From positions 1-64,000 of the forward strand of contig JAODND010000033.1 of NCBI GenBank assembly GCA_025465465.1: 64,000 nucleotides of DNA. Direction: 5' to 3'. Of the stretch, positions 42,698 to 51,642 are shown one piece after another. The position numbers were made by a program, and so were the translations under genes. How positions within the stretch are numbered: the first letter of the stretch is position 1; each line of letters starts with the position of its first letter. Under the pieces are notes generated by a model. The model saw nothing but the letters and a program-made list of their open reading frames with translations, was not told the DNA's origin and made no database searches. Origin of the DNA: Frankiales bacterium. Its GTDB lineage: Bacteria; Actinomycetota; Actinomycetes; Mycobacteriales; SCTD01.

Positions 42698-43443
42698 CAG
42701 GCGCTCGCCTCGAAGCGCTTCATCCGCTCGAGCACCTTCTCCGAGGTGGGCGCGTCCATGTGGTCGACGATCAGACCGTCGGCGAGGAAGACGACCTTGT
42801 CGGCATAGCCGGCGGCAACCGGGTCGTGGGTGACGATGACGACCGTCTGGCCCTTGTCGCGGGCGCTCGCCTGCAGGAACGACAGCACCTCCGCTCCGGA
42901 CCTGGAGTCGAGGTTGCCGGTGGGTTCGTCGGCGAAGACGACATCCGGCTTGGTGACGAGGGCGCGGGCGCAGGCCACGCGTTGCTGCTGCCCGCCGGAC
43001 AGCTCTGCAGGCCGGTGGCTCAGGCGGTCGGCCAGACCGACGGCGCCGACCACCTCGTCGTACCAGGCCTTGTCGGGCTTCTTGCCCGCGATGTCGAGCG
43101 GAAGCAGGATGTTCTCCCCGGCCGTGAGGGTGGGCAGCAGGTTGAACTGCTGGAACACGAAGCCGACCCGGTCGCGCCGGAGCGCGGTGAGCTGCTTGTC
43201 ACCGAGGCCGACGACCTGCGTCCCGCCGATCTCGATGCTCCCCGTGTCGACCGTGTCGAGGCCGGCGAGGCAGTGCATCAGGGTGGACTTGCCGGAGCCG
43301 GACGGGCCCATCACGGCGAGCATCTGCCCACGCGGCACTTCGAGGGAGACTCCGGCGAGCGCCGTCACCGCGGTCTCGCCCTTGCCGTAGGACTTGCGGA
43401 CGTCGACGGCGAGCACCGCAGCGGGATGGGGGGGAGTGGTCAT
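42697..43443 (-). CDS. MacB/LolD-type ABC transporter ATPase
   Basis: A 248-residue ATP-binding subunit for the adjacent FtsX-type permease. Motifs: Walker [11 protein letters not shown]-loop [18 protein letters not shown], signature [17 protein letters not shown], Walker [14 protein letters not shown], switch His in VTHDPVAA. These are the classic LolD/MacB set. The ATG lies 70 bp from the divergent serine hydrolase start. A double palindrome fills that interval. Confidence 0.93.
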   Translation of the reverse strand: MTTPPHPAAVLAVDVRKSYGKGETAVTALAGVSLEVPRGQMLAVMGPSGSGKSTLMHCLAGLDTVDTGSIEIGGTQVVGLGDKQLTALRRDRVGFVFQQFNLLPTLTAGENILLPLDIAGKKPDKAWYDEVVGAVGLADRLSHRPAELSGGQQQRVACARALVTKPDVVFADEPTGNLDSRSGAEVLSFLQASARDKGQTVVIVTHDPVAAGYADKVVFLADGLIVDHMDAPTSEKVLERMKRFEASA

Positions 43444-43478
43444 GCGGACACCTTGTCAGCGTCGGGTCAACGGCGTCA

Positions 43479-43511
43479 TCAGGGTTCTGCCCTGAGCGGG
43501 CACTCAGGGCA
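43479..43511. promoter_or_regulatory. Dyad-rich operator region between ABC transporter and serine hydrolase
   Basis: TGCCCTGAG (43488-43496) and its exact complement (43503-43511) form a 9-bp inverted repeat with a 6-bp spacer, ending 2 bp before the hydrolase ATG. A third TCAGGG copy at 43479-43484 makes a second dyad with CCCTGA at 43490-43495. No regulator gene is adjacent. Confidence 0.5.
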
Positions 43512-43513
43512 GG

Positions 43514-44701
43514 ATGCGGGTCATGGGCTTCGACAACCAGCGCCTCACCCGCATCGACCGGCACCTCGCGAAATACGTCGACGACGGCCGGCTGCCCGGC
43601 TGGCAGATCCAGGTCGCCCGGCACGGCGAGGTCGTCCACCAGTCGACCTACGGGCTGGCCGACGTGGAGGCAGGCCGGCCGGTCGCCGACGACACGCTGT
43701 GGCGGATCTACTCCATGACCAAGCCGCTCACCAGCGTGCTGGCCATGCTGCTCTGGGAGGAGGGCGAGTTCCAGCTCACTGACGAGGTGAGCCGCTGGAT
43801 CCCCGCGTTTGCCGAGGCGAAGGTCTGGGACAAGGGCTCGGCGACGAACCCGTTCCTCGTGCCCGCGCTCGAGCCGGTCCGGATGTGGCACCTGCTGTCG
43901 CACACCTCAGGTCTGACCTACGGGTTCATGCAGGTGCACCCTGTCGACGCGGTCTACCGGGCGGCGGGCTTCGAGTTCGGCTGGCCGAAGGGTCATGACC
44001 TCGCAGCTGCCTGCGACGCCTGGGCCCGGCTGCCGCTGAAGTTCCAGCCCGGCTCGGCCTGGGCGTACGGCGTGAGCACCGACGTGCTCGGCCGCGTCAT
44101 CGAGGTGATCACCGGAAAGCGCCTCGATGTCGCGCTGCGGGAGCGGGTGCTCGGCCCGCTCGGGATGGACGACACCCGCTGGTGGGTCGAGGGTGCCGAC
44201 GTCGACCGCACAGCGGCGCTCTACGCCGCCTTCGAGGGCAAGGCGATCCGCTACGACGTCCTCGGTGACGTGGCCTACCGGGAGCCACGTGGCCACTCCG
44301 GAGGTGCCGGTCTGATCAGCACCGCGGCCGACTACCTGCGCTTCACCACGATGCTGGTCAACGGCGGCGACGGCTTCATCGCGCCTCGCACCGTCGAGCT
44401 GATGACACGCAACCACCTGCCGGGCGACCTGGCGACGTGCAACACCGGCGGGTTCGCCGAGACCGTCCTCGACGGCGTGGGGTTCGGCCTCGGCTTCGCC
44501 ACCGTGCTCGACCCGGTGCCGTCGCGCGGCGCGTCGTCGGTCGGGGAGTTCTTCTGGGGCGGGCTCGCGTCGACGGCGTTCTGGGTCGACCGCTCCACCG
44601 GGGTCACGGCCAGCTTCTTCACGCAGCTGGTGCCGAGTTCCACCTACCCGATCCGCGCTGAACTGCGTCAGCTCGTCTACTCAGCGCTGCTTGAGACCTA
44701 G
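43514..44701 (+). CDS. Serine beta-lactamase-fold hydrolase (class C/EstB type)
   Basis: A 395-residue cytosolic or exported-without-signal hydrolase of the penicillin-binding/beta-lactamase family. The SxxK active site is RIYSMTKPLTSVL (Ser then Lys), followed by WAYGVSTDVLG with the Tyr motif, and FFWGGLAST stands where the third KTG/HxG motif is expected. LLSHTSGLTYG is also typical. No signal peptide is seen, so esterase or carboxylesterase action on small esters is more likely than resistance. ATG 43514 or 43523 may start the protein. Convergent by 4 bp with the YbhN gene. Confidence 0.86.
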   Translation: MRVMGFDNQRLTRIDRHLAKYVDDGRLPGWQIQVARHGEVVHQSTYGLADVEAGRPVADDTLWRIYSMTKPLTSVLAMLLWEEGEFQLTDEVSRWIPAFAEAKVWDKGSATNPFLVPALEPVRMWHLLSHTSGLTYGFMQVHPVDAVYRAAGFEFGWPKGHDLAAACDAWARLPLKFQPGSAWAYGVSTDVLGRVIEVITGKRLDVALRERVLGPLGMDDTRWWVEGADVDRTAALYAAFEGKAIRYDVLGDVAYREPRGHSGGAGLISTAADYLRFTTMLVNGGDGFIAPRTVELMTRNHLPGDLATCNTGGFAETVLDGVGFGLGFATVLDPVPSRGASSVGEFFWGGLASTAFWVDRSTGVTASFFTQLVPSSTYPIRAELRQLVYSALLET

Positions 44702-45585
44702 ATGAGGTGCCGGCGGCGGAGCTGACCGAGGCTGACGACGCCGGCGACGACGGGCAGCCAGTGACCCGCGGTGCGATAGACCGCGACGGCCGTGACCGCG
44801 GTCTCCCAGTGCATCCCGAGGGCGGTCAGCCCGCCGACGAGGGCAGCCTCGATCGGTCCGACCCCGCCCGGGGACGGTACGGCGGAGCGGGCTGCCGCTG
44901 AGCCGAGCAGCGTGACGAGCAGCTCGTCGAGCGCGATGTGGCCCCCGACGGCGTGCACGGCGCCTTGCAGCGTGATCAACTGGGCGGCTGTCACGCCGAC
45001 ACAGCCCACGACGAGCGACAGGGCGCAGCGCGGTTGGCGTACGACCTCCCAGACGGCCGAGGCAAACCGGCCGGCGGACTCGAGGACCCGACGGCGCGTC
45101 TTGTGCATGAAGACGGTCGCGAGGCCCACGGCGCAGACGAACAGGACGGCGAGCTTCAGCCCGGTGTCGCTCGACGGCAGCTGCTGCATGCCGACGGTGC
45201 TTGCGGTGACCGCCGTGATCGCCGTGGCGCACAGCGCGCCGAAAGCCGTGCGCAGGCCGGCCGCCGCTGCGGCCTGCTCGGCGGAGAGCCCCGACTTGCG
45301 GTGGATGCGCAGCATCATGAGGTTGCCGCCGATACCGGCGGGTGTGACCGCGTTCGCGGCGGTGGTCGCCAGGACGGCCGGGACAGCTCGGCGGGCGCTC
45401 AGCGCGACCGGGCGCGAGCCGTTGAGGGCGAGGGCCGAGCACCCCACGAGAAGGGTGCTGCCGAGCACGGCCTGCAGCAGCCCGCCGACGTGCAGCCGGA
45501 TGCCCAGAGTCATCGGGACCGCGACGCTGGCGACCGCCAGGGCGAGGCCGAGCGAGACGAGCACGCGCATTCGGGAGCGGGGCAC
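44698..45585 (-). CDS. YbhN/LPG-synthase-like membrane protein
   Basis: A 295-residue integral membrane protein with about eight helices (for example VLVSLGLALAVASVAVPM, LVVGCVGVTAAQLITLQGAVHAVGG). The region ANAVTPAGIGGNLMMLRIHRKSGLSAEQAAAAAG and SAVPSPGGVGPIEAALVGGLTALG are the conserved cores of the LPG_synthase_TM/UPF0104 family, which in some proteins flips lysyl-phosphatidylglycerol. No catalytic transferase domain is attached here. It is convergent with the serine hydrolase and 79 bp from the mftR gene end. Role unknown. Confidence 0.82.
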   Translation of the reverse strand: MPRSRMRVLVSLGLALAVASVAVPMTLGIRLHVGGLLQAVLGSTLLVGCSALALNGSRPVALSARRAVPAVLATTAANAVTPAGIGGNLMMLRIHRKSGLSAEQAAAAAGLRTAFGALCATAITAVTASTVGMQQLPSSDTGLKLAVLFVCAVGLATVFMHKTRRRVLESAGRFASAVWEVVRQPRCALSLVVGCVGVTAAQLITLQGAVHAVGGHIALDELLVTLLGSAAARSAVPSPGGVGPIEAALVGGLTALGMHWETAVTAVAVYRTAGHWLPVVAGVVSLGQLRRRHLI

Positions 45586-45664
45586 TCTCCATCATCGGCT
45601 GCCGCGGGTGGCTTCTGGATGACCTTTCCCTGCACAGGGACCCGCGGGTGGCGAACATCTCATG

Positions 45665-46240
45665 TCATAACCGGACAGGGGTGCTCAAGGTGGACAGCGC
45701 TTCGTCCAGAAGGTCCTGAAGGTCCGCCGTGGGATCGCCGAGCCACTGCTCGTAGGCCGCCACGCAGCACGCGAGCACCTGGTGCGCGAGCAGCTGGCAG
45801 CGGAAGTCCTCGGCCGAGAGGCCGAGACGGGCGGAGACGTGCTCGGCCACGACGGCTCGCCAGCCGGCGTACCGCAGCGTGCTGTGCGCCTGCAGCGCCG
45901 GGGTGTGCAGCACCATCGCCATCCGGACCCGGTGCTGGGCCTCGGCGCCTTCGGGAAGCAGGTTGAACGCCTTGACCGCTTCGCGGAGCCCGTCCATCAG
46001 GTCGACCTCGGCGGGCAGCGCCGCGAGCCGGCCGCGGAAGTAGGCGAGCGCGACGTCCCAGTCGCCCCACACCACGTCGTTCTTGCTCGCGAAGTAGCGG
46101 AAGAAGGTGCGCCGGCCGATGCCGGCCGCCTCGGCGACGTCATCGACTGTCGTGTTGTCGAAGCCGCGCTCGGCGAACAGCTGCAGCGCGACGAGCTCGA
46201 GCTCGTCGCGCGTGGTGACCGCTGGTCGTCCCTGTTTCAC
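45665..46240 (-). CDS. mftR: Mycofactocin cluster TetR regulator
   Basis: A 191-residue TetR repressor that is the characteristic regulator of mycofactocin loci. TTRDELELVALQLFAERGFDNTTVDDVAEAAGIGRRTFFRYFASKNDVVWGDWD is the typical MftR N-terminus. In mycobacteria MftR represses the mft genes and responds to long-chain acyl-CoA. It is divergent from mftA with 85 bp between the starts. That interval has candidate operator dyads (46252-46302). The ATG at 46240 fits. Confidence 0.92.
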   Translation of the reverse strand: MKQGRPAVTTRDELELVALQLFAERGFDNTTVDDVAEAAGIGRRTFFRYFASKNDVVWGDWDVALAYFRGRLAALPAEVDLMDGLREAVKAFNLLPEGAEAQHRVRMAMVLHTPALQAHSTLRYAGWRAVVAEHVSARLGLSAEDFRCQLLAHQVLACCVAAYEQWLGDPTADLQDLLDEALSTLSTPVRL

Positions 46241-46251
46241 GCCGCCCTCTT

Positions 46252-46302
46252 GTTAGTTGCACTCGGTGCCGTTATGTTGCCAGGTGTTGTGACCGCCGTC
46301 AC
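46252..46302. promoter_or_regulatory. mftR-mftA intergenic region with candidate MftR operators
   Basis: Two short dyads lie here: GCAC-TCG-GTGC (46259-46269), with partly symmetric flanks from 46252 to 46276, and GTGAC-CGCC-GTCAC (46289-46302). Either could bind MftR. The mftA ribosome site CAGGAG starts at 46315. No -35/-10 pair with standard spacing was found. Confidence 0.4.
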
Positions 46303-46325
46303 CCTTCTATGTCACAGGAGACATC

Positions 46326-46439
46326 ATGGACGACAACACCGCCCTCATCGAGGACGCACCCGAGGTCCCCGAGGTGACCCTCGACGAGGACTCGTTGGTC
46401 GAGGACGTCTCGATCGACGGCATGTGCGGCGTCTACTAA
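46326..46439 (+). CDS. mftA: Mycofactocin precursor peptide
   Basis: A 37-residue ribosomal peptide that is the raw material for mycofactocin, a redox cofactor. It is acidic over its first 30 residues (leader MDDNTALIEDAPEV...) and ends IDGMCGVY. The final Val36-Tyr37 pair is the part that MftC decarboxylates and cross-links and MftE releases. The ending is identical to the family consensus. GGAG lies 7 bp upstream of the ATG. The gene is too short for ordinary ORF calls and is easily missed. First gene of the plus-strand operon, 4 bp ahead of mftB. Confidence 0.95.
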   Translation: MDDNTALIEDAPEVPEVTLDEDSLVEDVSIDGMCGVY

Positions 46440-46442
46440 CCC

Positions 46443-46676
46443 GTGCTGACACTGCACCCGCAGGTGTCGGTCCGGCCTGAGCCGTTCGGCGCGCTGCTCT
46501 ATCACTTCGGCACCCGCCGGCTGTCGTTTCTCAAGGACCGTCGGCTGCTCGAGGTGGTCCGCAGGCTGGACGGCGCGACGACGGTCGACGACGCGTTGTC
46601 CGACGTCCCCGTGCCGGACCAGGCGGCGTTCCGGTCGGCGCTGGCCACCCTCGAGAAGACAGGCATGCTGCAGTGA
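46443..46676 (+). CDS. mftB: Mycofactocin peptide chaperone
   Basis: A 77-residue RiPP recognition element protein of the PqqD-like fold. VSVRPEPFGALLYHFGTRRLSFLKDRRLLEVVRRLDG is the MftB signature. It holds the MftA leader and delivers it to the radical SAM enzyme MftC. The GTG start at 46443 is 3 bp after the mftA stop, and its stop overlaps the mftC start (GTGA). Confidence 0.93.
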   Translation: MLTLHPQVSVRPEPFGALLYHFGTRRLSFLKDRRLLEVVRRLDGATTVDDALSDVPVPDQAAFRSALATLEKTGMLQ

Positions 46677-47845
46677 AGCTGGTCGACCACTTCGCCACGG
46701 GCCTCGACGCCCCGATCTGCCTGACCTGGGAGCTCACCTACGCGTGCAACCTGGCCTGCCTGCACTGCCTGTCGTCCTCGGGACGTCGCGACCCACGGGA
46801 GCTCTCGACGCAGGAGTGCAAGGCCGTCATCGACGAGCTGCAGCGGATGCAGGTGTTCTACGTCAACATCGGTGGTGGCGAGCCGACCGTGCGCCCGGAC
46901 TTCTGGGAGCTCGTGGACTATGCCACCGCGCACCAGGTCGGCGTGAAGTTCTCGACGAACGGCGTGCGCATCGACCGCGCGGCGGCGGAGCGGCTGGCGG
47001 CGAGCGACTACGTCGACGTGCAGGTCTCGCTCGACGGCGCGACCGCGGAGGTGAACGACGCGGTACGAGGGGTGGGTTCGTTCGACCTCGCTGTGACAGC
47101 CCTGCAGCACCTGCAGGACGCGGGCTTCAAGGACTCCAAGATCTCTGTGGTCTGCACCCGTCAGAACATCGGGCAGCTCGACCTGTTCAAGGAGCTTGCA
47201 GACCGCTTCGGTGCGACGCTGCGGCTCACCCGGCTGCGCCCCTCCGGCCGCGGTGCGGATGTCTGGGACGAGATGCACCCGACGATGGCGCAGCAGCGCG
47301 AGCTCTACGACTGGCTGGTCGCGCACGGCGAGGGCGTTCTCACGGGTGACTCGTTCTTCCACCTGTCGGCGTTCGGGTCGGCCCTGCCGGGCCTCAACCT
47401 CTGCGGCGCCGGTCGCGTGGTCTGCCTCATCGACCCGGTGGGAGACGTCTACGCCTGCCCCTTCGCTATCCACGACGCGTTCCTGGCCGGCAACGTGCGG
47501 GCCGCTGGTTTCCAGGAGGTCTGGCAGCGCTCTGAGCTGTTCGCCGAGCTGCGCCAGCCGCAGTCGGGCGGCGCCTGCTCGTCGTGCCAGCACTACGACT
47601 CGTGCCAGGGAGGATGCATGGCGGCGAAGTTCTTCACCGGCCTCCCGCTGGACGGTCCGGACCCGGAGTGCGTCCAGGGCTATGGCGAGCTGGCACTCGC
47701 CTCCGGTGTCCGCGAGGTCCCGAAGCCCACAGGCGACCACAGCCACAAGGGCGGCGTCCGGGGCGGCCCCGTGGCCCTGACGCTCTCGACCCGCCGCCCC
47801 GACCAGCTCTGCGAGGAGAACCCGCTCGCGGGTCTCACCATCTGA
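46673..47845 (+). CDS. mftC: Mycofactocin radical SAM maturase
   Basis: A 390-residue SPASM-type radical SAM enzyme. Cys25, Cys29 and Cys32 in TYACNLACLHC bind the SAM cluster, GGGEPTVRP follows, and later cysteines (LCGAGRVVCLID..YACPF near 243-262, and ACSSCQHYDSCQGGCMA near 302-318) bind the auxiliary clusters. MftC removes the C-terminal Tyr carboxylate of MftA and makes the Val-Tyr cross-link. Starts at GTG 46673 overlapping mftB. The last 50 residues include a His-rich stretch (GDHSHKGG). Downstream genes begin with a 1-bp overlap. Confidence 0.95.
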   Translation: MKLVDHFATGLDAPICLTWELTYACNLACLHCLSSSGRRDPRELSTQECKAVIDELQRMQVFYVNIGGGEPTVRPDFWELVDYATAHQVGVKFSTNGVRIDRAAAERLAASDYVDVQVSLDGATAEVNDAVRGVGSFDLAVTALQHLQDAGFKDSKISVVCTRQNIGQLDLFKELADRFGATLRLTRLRPSGRGADVWDEMHPTMAQQRELYDWLVAHGEGVLTGDSFFHLSAFGSALPGLNLCGAGRVVCLIDPVGDVYACPFAIHDAFLAGNVRAAGFQEVWQRSELFAELRQPQSGGACSSCQHYDSCQGGCMAAKFFTGLPLDGPDPECVQGYGELALASGVREVPKPTGDHSHKGGVRGGPVALTLSTRRPDQLCEENPLAGLTI

Positions 47846-49689
47846 TGCTCACGGAGTCGTTCACGATCGGCTCCCGAACGGCACCGTCGCGGGCGCTGTT
47901 CGGCCCGCACGAGACCAACCTCGGCAGCGGCCGGGCGCTGTCGGACAGACACGTCGCCTACTACCGCGAGCGGGCCGCCGGCGGCTGCGGCGTGCTCGTG
48001 GTGGAGACCGCCTCGGTGCACGACAGCGACTGGCCGTACGAACGTGCGCCGCTCGCGGCGGACTGCGGCCCGGGCTGGACGGCGATCGTCGAGGCCTGCT
48101 CCCCCGCACTGGTGCTCGCCTCACTGGGCCACACAGGTGGCCAGGGCTCGTCGGCCTACTCACAGCAGCCGCTCTGGGCCCCATCGGCGGTCGCTGATGC
48201 CGTGTCCCGCGAGCTGCCGATGGTCATGGAGGACACCGAGATCGCCGTGCTGACAGCCGGTTTCGGGACGGCGGCGCGGCTGGCGATGGCGTCGGGGTGC
48301 GCCGGCGTCGAGATCGAGGCAGGCGACCGATCGGTGCTGCGGCAGTTCCTGTCGGGCATCACCAACCAGCGCGCGGACGACTACGGGACCGACAAGGCGC
48401 GGCTGCTGCGCGAGGTGATCGCGGCGGCGCGGGCGGCGGTCGGCGACGGGCTCGTCGCGCTGCGGCTGTCGTGCGACGAGCTGGCACCGTGGGCCGGGAT
48501 CACGCCGGAGCACGCCCTCGAGCTGGTCCCCACGCTCGACGTCGACCTGCTGACCGTCGTCCGGGCCGGCCCGTACGCCGGCTCCGCCTACCGGCCGGAC
48601 GCGCACGTCCCGGAGGGCTTCAACAAGGCGCTCTGTGCCTCGGTCAAGGCCGTTGCCCGGTGCCCCGTCGTCCTGCAGGGATCGGTCGTGTCAGAGGCCT
48701 TCGCGTCCTCGGCCCTGGCCGAAGGCGGATGCGACCTGGTGGAGATGACCCGTGCCCAGATCGCCGAACCGGCCCTGCTGCAGAAGCTCCGGACCGGCGC
48801 CGCGCCGCGCCCCTGCGTGCTTTGCAACCAGGGCTGCCGGGTGCGGGACGCCCGCAACCCGATCGTCTCGTGCATCGGCGAACCGCGGTCCGGCCACGAG
48901 CTCTCTGACGCGCTGCCGGTCGACGGCGGCTCCGGCGAGGTGCTCGTCGTGGGCGGCGGCCCTGCGGGGCTCGAGTGCGCGAGAGTCCTTGCGCTGCAAG
49001 GGTTTTCGGTCGAGATCCGCGAGGCGGCCGAGATCCTCGGCGGTGCCGTCCTCGACGCCGCCCTGGGTGCCGGTCGCGAGCGGCTGAGGGCCCTCGTCGC
49101 ATGGCTCGCGGCAGAGTGCGACCGACTCGGCGTCAAGGTCGTGCTCGGGCACGAGGTCCTCGCGGCCGAGCTCTCGTCGTACTCCGGTCGGGTGGTGCTC
49201 GCGACCGGCGCGAGCGCTCGGGACACGGGGTGGGTCGATGCGAGGGACGCGCTGCGCGGCGTGCTGCAGGACGGTCCGGTGCTCGTCCACGATCCCGTGG
49301 GGGGACCGGTCGGCGTGAGCGTCGCCGAGAAGCTGGCGGCGGACGGCCGTGAGGTCCGCATCGTCACTCAGGACCCCATCGTCGGCACCCTGCTCTCGCT
49401 CACCGGCGACCTGGCCGACTGCAACACCCGGCTCCAGCAGCTCGGGGTCCCTCGCGAGCTGAAGTCCCTGCTGCGCAGGGCTTCCGGCGGCACCGCTGTG
49501 CTCGAGGACGTGTGGACGGGGGCGCAGCGAACGGTGCCCGCAGCGGTCGTCGTGGACTGCGGCCCGCGGCTGCCTCGCGAGGAGCTGTACGAGACCGGGA
49601 TGCTGCGGGCCGGGGACTGCGTCGCGCCCCGCACCATCCTCGAGGCCGTGCTCGAGGGGCGCCGGGTTGCGCTGGAGCTCGGTGCATGA
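47845..49689 (+). CDS. Mycofactocin system FadH/OYE family oxidoreductase 1
   Basis: A 614-residue flavin and iron-sulfur oxidoreductase of the 2,4-dienoyl-CoA reductase type. Residues 1-350 are the OYE barrel, with FLSGITNQRADDYG as the flavin-barrel motif, then a 4Fe-4S site in PCVLCNQGCRVRD...VSCIGEP near 320-350, then an FAD/NAD domain starting VLVVGGGPAGLECARVLALQG. The usual FadH His-Gly-Tyr-Leu tetrapeptide is replaced (DRSVLRQ), and LASLGHTGGQG stands for the normal LxHxGxQ. TIGRFAM once described this family as tied to mycofactocin systems; that is from memory. It occupies, with the next five genes, the position of mftD. Its ATG shares a base with the mftC stop. Confidence 0.85.
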   Translation: MLTESFTIGSRTAPSRALFGPHETNLGSGRALSDRHVAYYRERAAGGCGVLVVETASVHDSDWPYERAPLAADCGPGWTAIVEACSPALVLASLGHTGGQGSSAYSQQPLWAPSAVADAVSRELPMVMEDTEIAVLTAGFGTAARLAMASGCAGVEIEAGDRSVLRQFLSGITNQRADDYGTDKARLLREVIAAARAAVGDGLVALRLSCDELAPWAGITPEHALELVPTLDVDLLTVVRAGPYAGSAYRPDAHVPEGFNKALCASVKAVARCPVVLQGSVVSEAFASSALAEGGCDLVEMTRAQIAEPALLQKLRTGAAPRPCVLCNQGCRVRDARNPIVSCIGEPRSGHELSDALPVDGGSGEVLVVGGGPAGLECARVLALQGFSVEIREAAEILGGAVLDAALGAGRERLRALVAWLAAECDRLGVKVVLGHEVLAAELSSYSGRVVLATGASARDTGWVDARDALRGVLQDGPVLVHDPVGGPVGVSVAEKLAADGREVRIVTQDPIVGTLLSLTGDLADCNTRLQQLGVPRELKSLLRRASGGTAVLEDVWTGAQRTVPAAVVVDCGPRLPREELYETGMLRAGDCVAPRTILEAVLEGRRVALELGA

Positions 49690-51629
49690 GCCGCTACCCG
49701 CATCTGCTGTCGCCGTTGCGCGTCGGGCCGCTGACGCTGAAGAACCGCGTGGTGTTCTCGGCGCACCTCACGAACTACGCGGAGTACGGCAAGCCGTCGG
49801 AGCAGCACGCGGCCTACTACGCCGCGCGGGCGGCGGGCGGCGCCGGGCTGATCATCACCGAGGAGCACAGCACCCACGTCACGGACTGGCCCTACGAGAA
49901 GCTCATCCACGGCTTCGATCCGGCCGTCATCCCCGGCTACCGCCGGATCACCGACGCGGTGCATGCCCACGGCGTCCCGATCCTGGCCCAGCTCAACCAC
50001 AACGGCGGACAGGCGTCGTCGATGTTCAGTCGGCTCCCTGTGTGGGCGCCCTCACCGATCGCCGATCCGTTGTTCCGTGAGGTCCCGAAGGCGCTGGAGC
50101 TGCACGAGATCCGGGACGTCGTCGACGGCTACGCCCTGGTCGCAGAGCACTGCGTCGCAGGCGGATTCGACGGGGTGGAGCTGCAGTGCAGCCACTCCTC
50201 GCTGGTCCGCGGGTTCCTCTCGCCGGCGACGAACGTCCGGACCGACGCCTACGGCGGTGTGCTCGAGAACCGCGCTCGCCTGCTGTTCGAGATCGTGGCC
50301 GCCGTGCGGTCGGTCCTCGGGCCGGAGCGGGCCCTGGGGGTCCGGCTCTGCGGCGACGAGCTCATCGAGGGCGGCACCACCATCGAGGAGGCAGTCGCCG
50401 TCGCCCGGATGGTCGACGCCACCGCACAGGTCGACTACATCAACACCTCGATCGGGGTCGCGACGGCGACGCTGTACATGATCGAGGCGTCGATGCAGGT
50501 GCCGCCGGGCTATGCGATGTTCATCCCCTCGGCCATCCGCGAGGCGGTGTCGATCCCCGTCATCGGGGTCGGTCGCTTCAAGGATCCGGTGCAGGCCGAC
50601 CGCGCGATCGCCGCCGGCCAGGCCGATCTGATCGGCGTCGTCCGAGGGCAGATCGCCGATCCCGACTTCGTCCGGAAGGCGCGCAGCGGCAGCGCACAGG
50701 ACATCCGTACCTGCCTGTCCTGCAACCAGGAGTGCGTGGGCCGGATGGGGCTCAACCGCTGGCTGGGGTGCATCGAGAACCCGCGCACCGGCCGTGAGGC
50801 GGTGGTGCTGCCGATGCCGACGCGACGGGCCCAGCGCGTGCTCGTCGTCGGCGGTGGGCCGGCGGGTCTGCAGGCGGCGGTCACCGCGGCCGAGCGCGGG
50901 CACCGGGTCACGCTGCTCGAGAAGGCCGATCGGCTCGGCGGTCAGGTGCCGGTCGCCGCCTCCGTGCCGTCGCGAGCGGAGTTCCTCGACATCACCCGCA
51001 ACCTCGCCGCGGCGGCGCAGCGGGTGGGCGTCGACGTGAAGCTGCAGCACGAGGCGACGGCCGACGAGATCACCGCCGACGCACCCGACGCCGTCATCCT
51101 GGCCACAGGTGCCGTGCCCGCAAGGCCTTGGTGGGCAGGCGATCTCACGCAGGTCGTCGACGTCCGTGACGTGCTGGAGGGGCGTGCTTCCCCGCGCGGT
51201 CGGGTACTCGTCGTCGACGAGCTCGGGTTCCACCAGGCCACGTCCGTGGCCGAGCTGCTGGCCGACCGTGGCTGCTTCGTCGAGGTCGCGACCCCGGGGA
51301 TGGTGGTCGGTCAGGACCTCGGGATCACCCTTGACCTGGAGACCTGGAACGTGAAGGCCGACGCCAAGGGCATCGCCCAGCTCACCGACGTGGTGCCCAT
51401 GTCCGCGACCGAGGGCATCACGCTCACCCTGCAGCACCACCCGACGGGGACAGATCTGACCCGTACCGTCGACTGGGTTGTGTGCGCCGTGCAGCAGCGC
51501 GCGGACGACGCGTTGTGGCAGGCGCTCAAGGGCTCGCTCTTCCCGGTCCACCGCGTCGGGGACTGCGTGGCGCCCCGCCGCGCGCACGCCGCCGTGATCG
51601 AAGGCCACCGCGCGGCGGTCGCCCTATGA
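49686..51629 (+). CDS. Mycofactocin system FadH/OYE family oxidoreductase 2
   Basis: A 647-residue flavoprotein paralogous in layout to its neighbour: an OYE barrel (PLRVGPLTLKNRVVFSAHLTNYAEYG, AQLNHNGGQASS, FLSPATNVRTDAYGG), an iron-sulfur site (CLSCNQECVGRMGLNRWLGCIENP), and an FAD/NAD(P) half beginning VLVVGGGPAGLQAAVTAAERG. The barrel is closer to canonical than that of copy 1. Such enzymes reduce enoyl or dienoyl groups using NAD(P)H, but here electron exchange with mycofactocin or the ETF proteins is possible. The ATG overlaps the previous stop (ATGA), so the two are co-expressed. Confidence 0.86.
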   Translation: MSRYPHLLSPLRVGPLTLKNRVVFSAHLTNYAEYGKPSEQHAAYYAARAAGGAGLIITEEHSTHVTDWPYEKLIHGFDPAVIPGYRRITDAVHAHGVPILAQLNHNGGQASSMFSRLPVWAPSPIADPLFREVPKALELHEIRDVVDGYALVAEHCVAGGFDGVELQCSHSSLVRGFLSPATNVRTDAYGGVLENRARLLFEIVAAVRSVLGPERALGVRLCGDELIEGGTTIEEAVAVARMVDATAQVDYINTSIGVATATLYMIEASMQVPPGYAMFIPSAIREAVSIPVIGVGRFKDPVQADRAIAAGQADLIGVVRGQIADPDFVRKARSGSAQDIRTCLSCNQECVGRMGLNRWLGCIENPRTGREAVVLPMPTRRAQRVLVVGGGPAGLQAAVTAAERGHRVTLLEKADRLGGQVPVAASVPSRAEFLDITRNLAAAAQRVGVDVKLQHEATADEITADAPDAVILATGAVPARPWWAGDLTQVVDVRDVLEGRASPRGRVLVVDELGFHQATSVAELLADRGCFVEVATPGMVVGQDLGITLDLETWNVKADAKGIAQLTDVVPMSATEGITLTLQHHPTGTDLTRTVDWVVCAVQQRADDALWQALKGSLFPVHRVGDCVAPRRAHAAVIEGHRAAVAL

Positions 51630-51642
51630 CCCGGGGGGAGGG

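Noticed and set aside
40313..42808. An 831-codon open frame on the plus strand opposite the ABC permease
   Set aside because: It is the shadow of a high-GC gene: composition is dominated by Arg, Asp, Gly and Leu, no domain is recognisable, and the opposite strand encodes a clear two-FtsX-domain permease.
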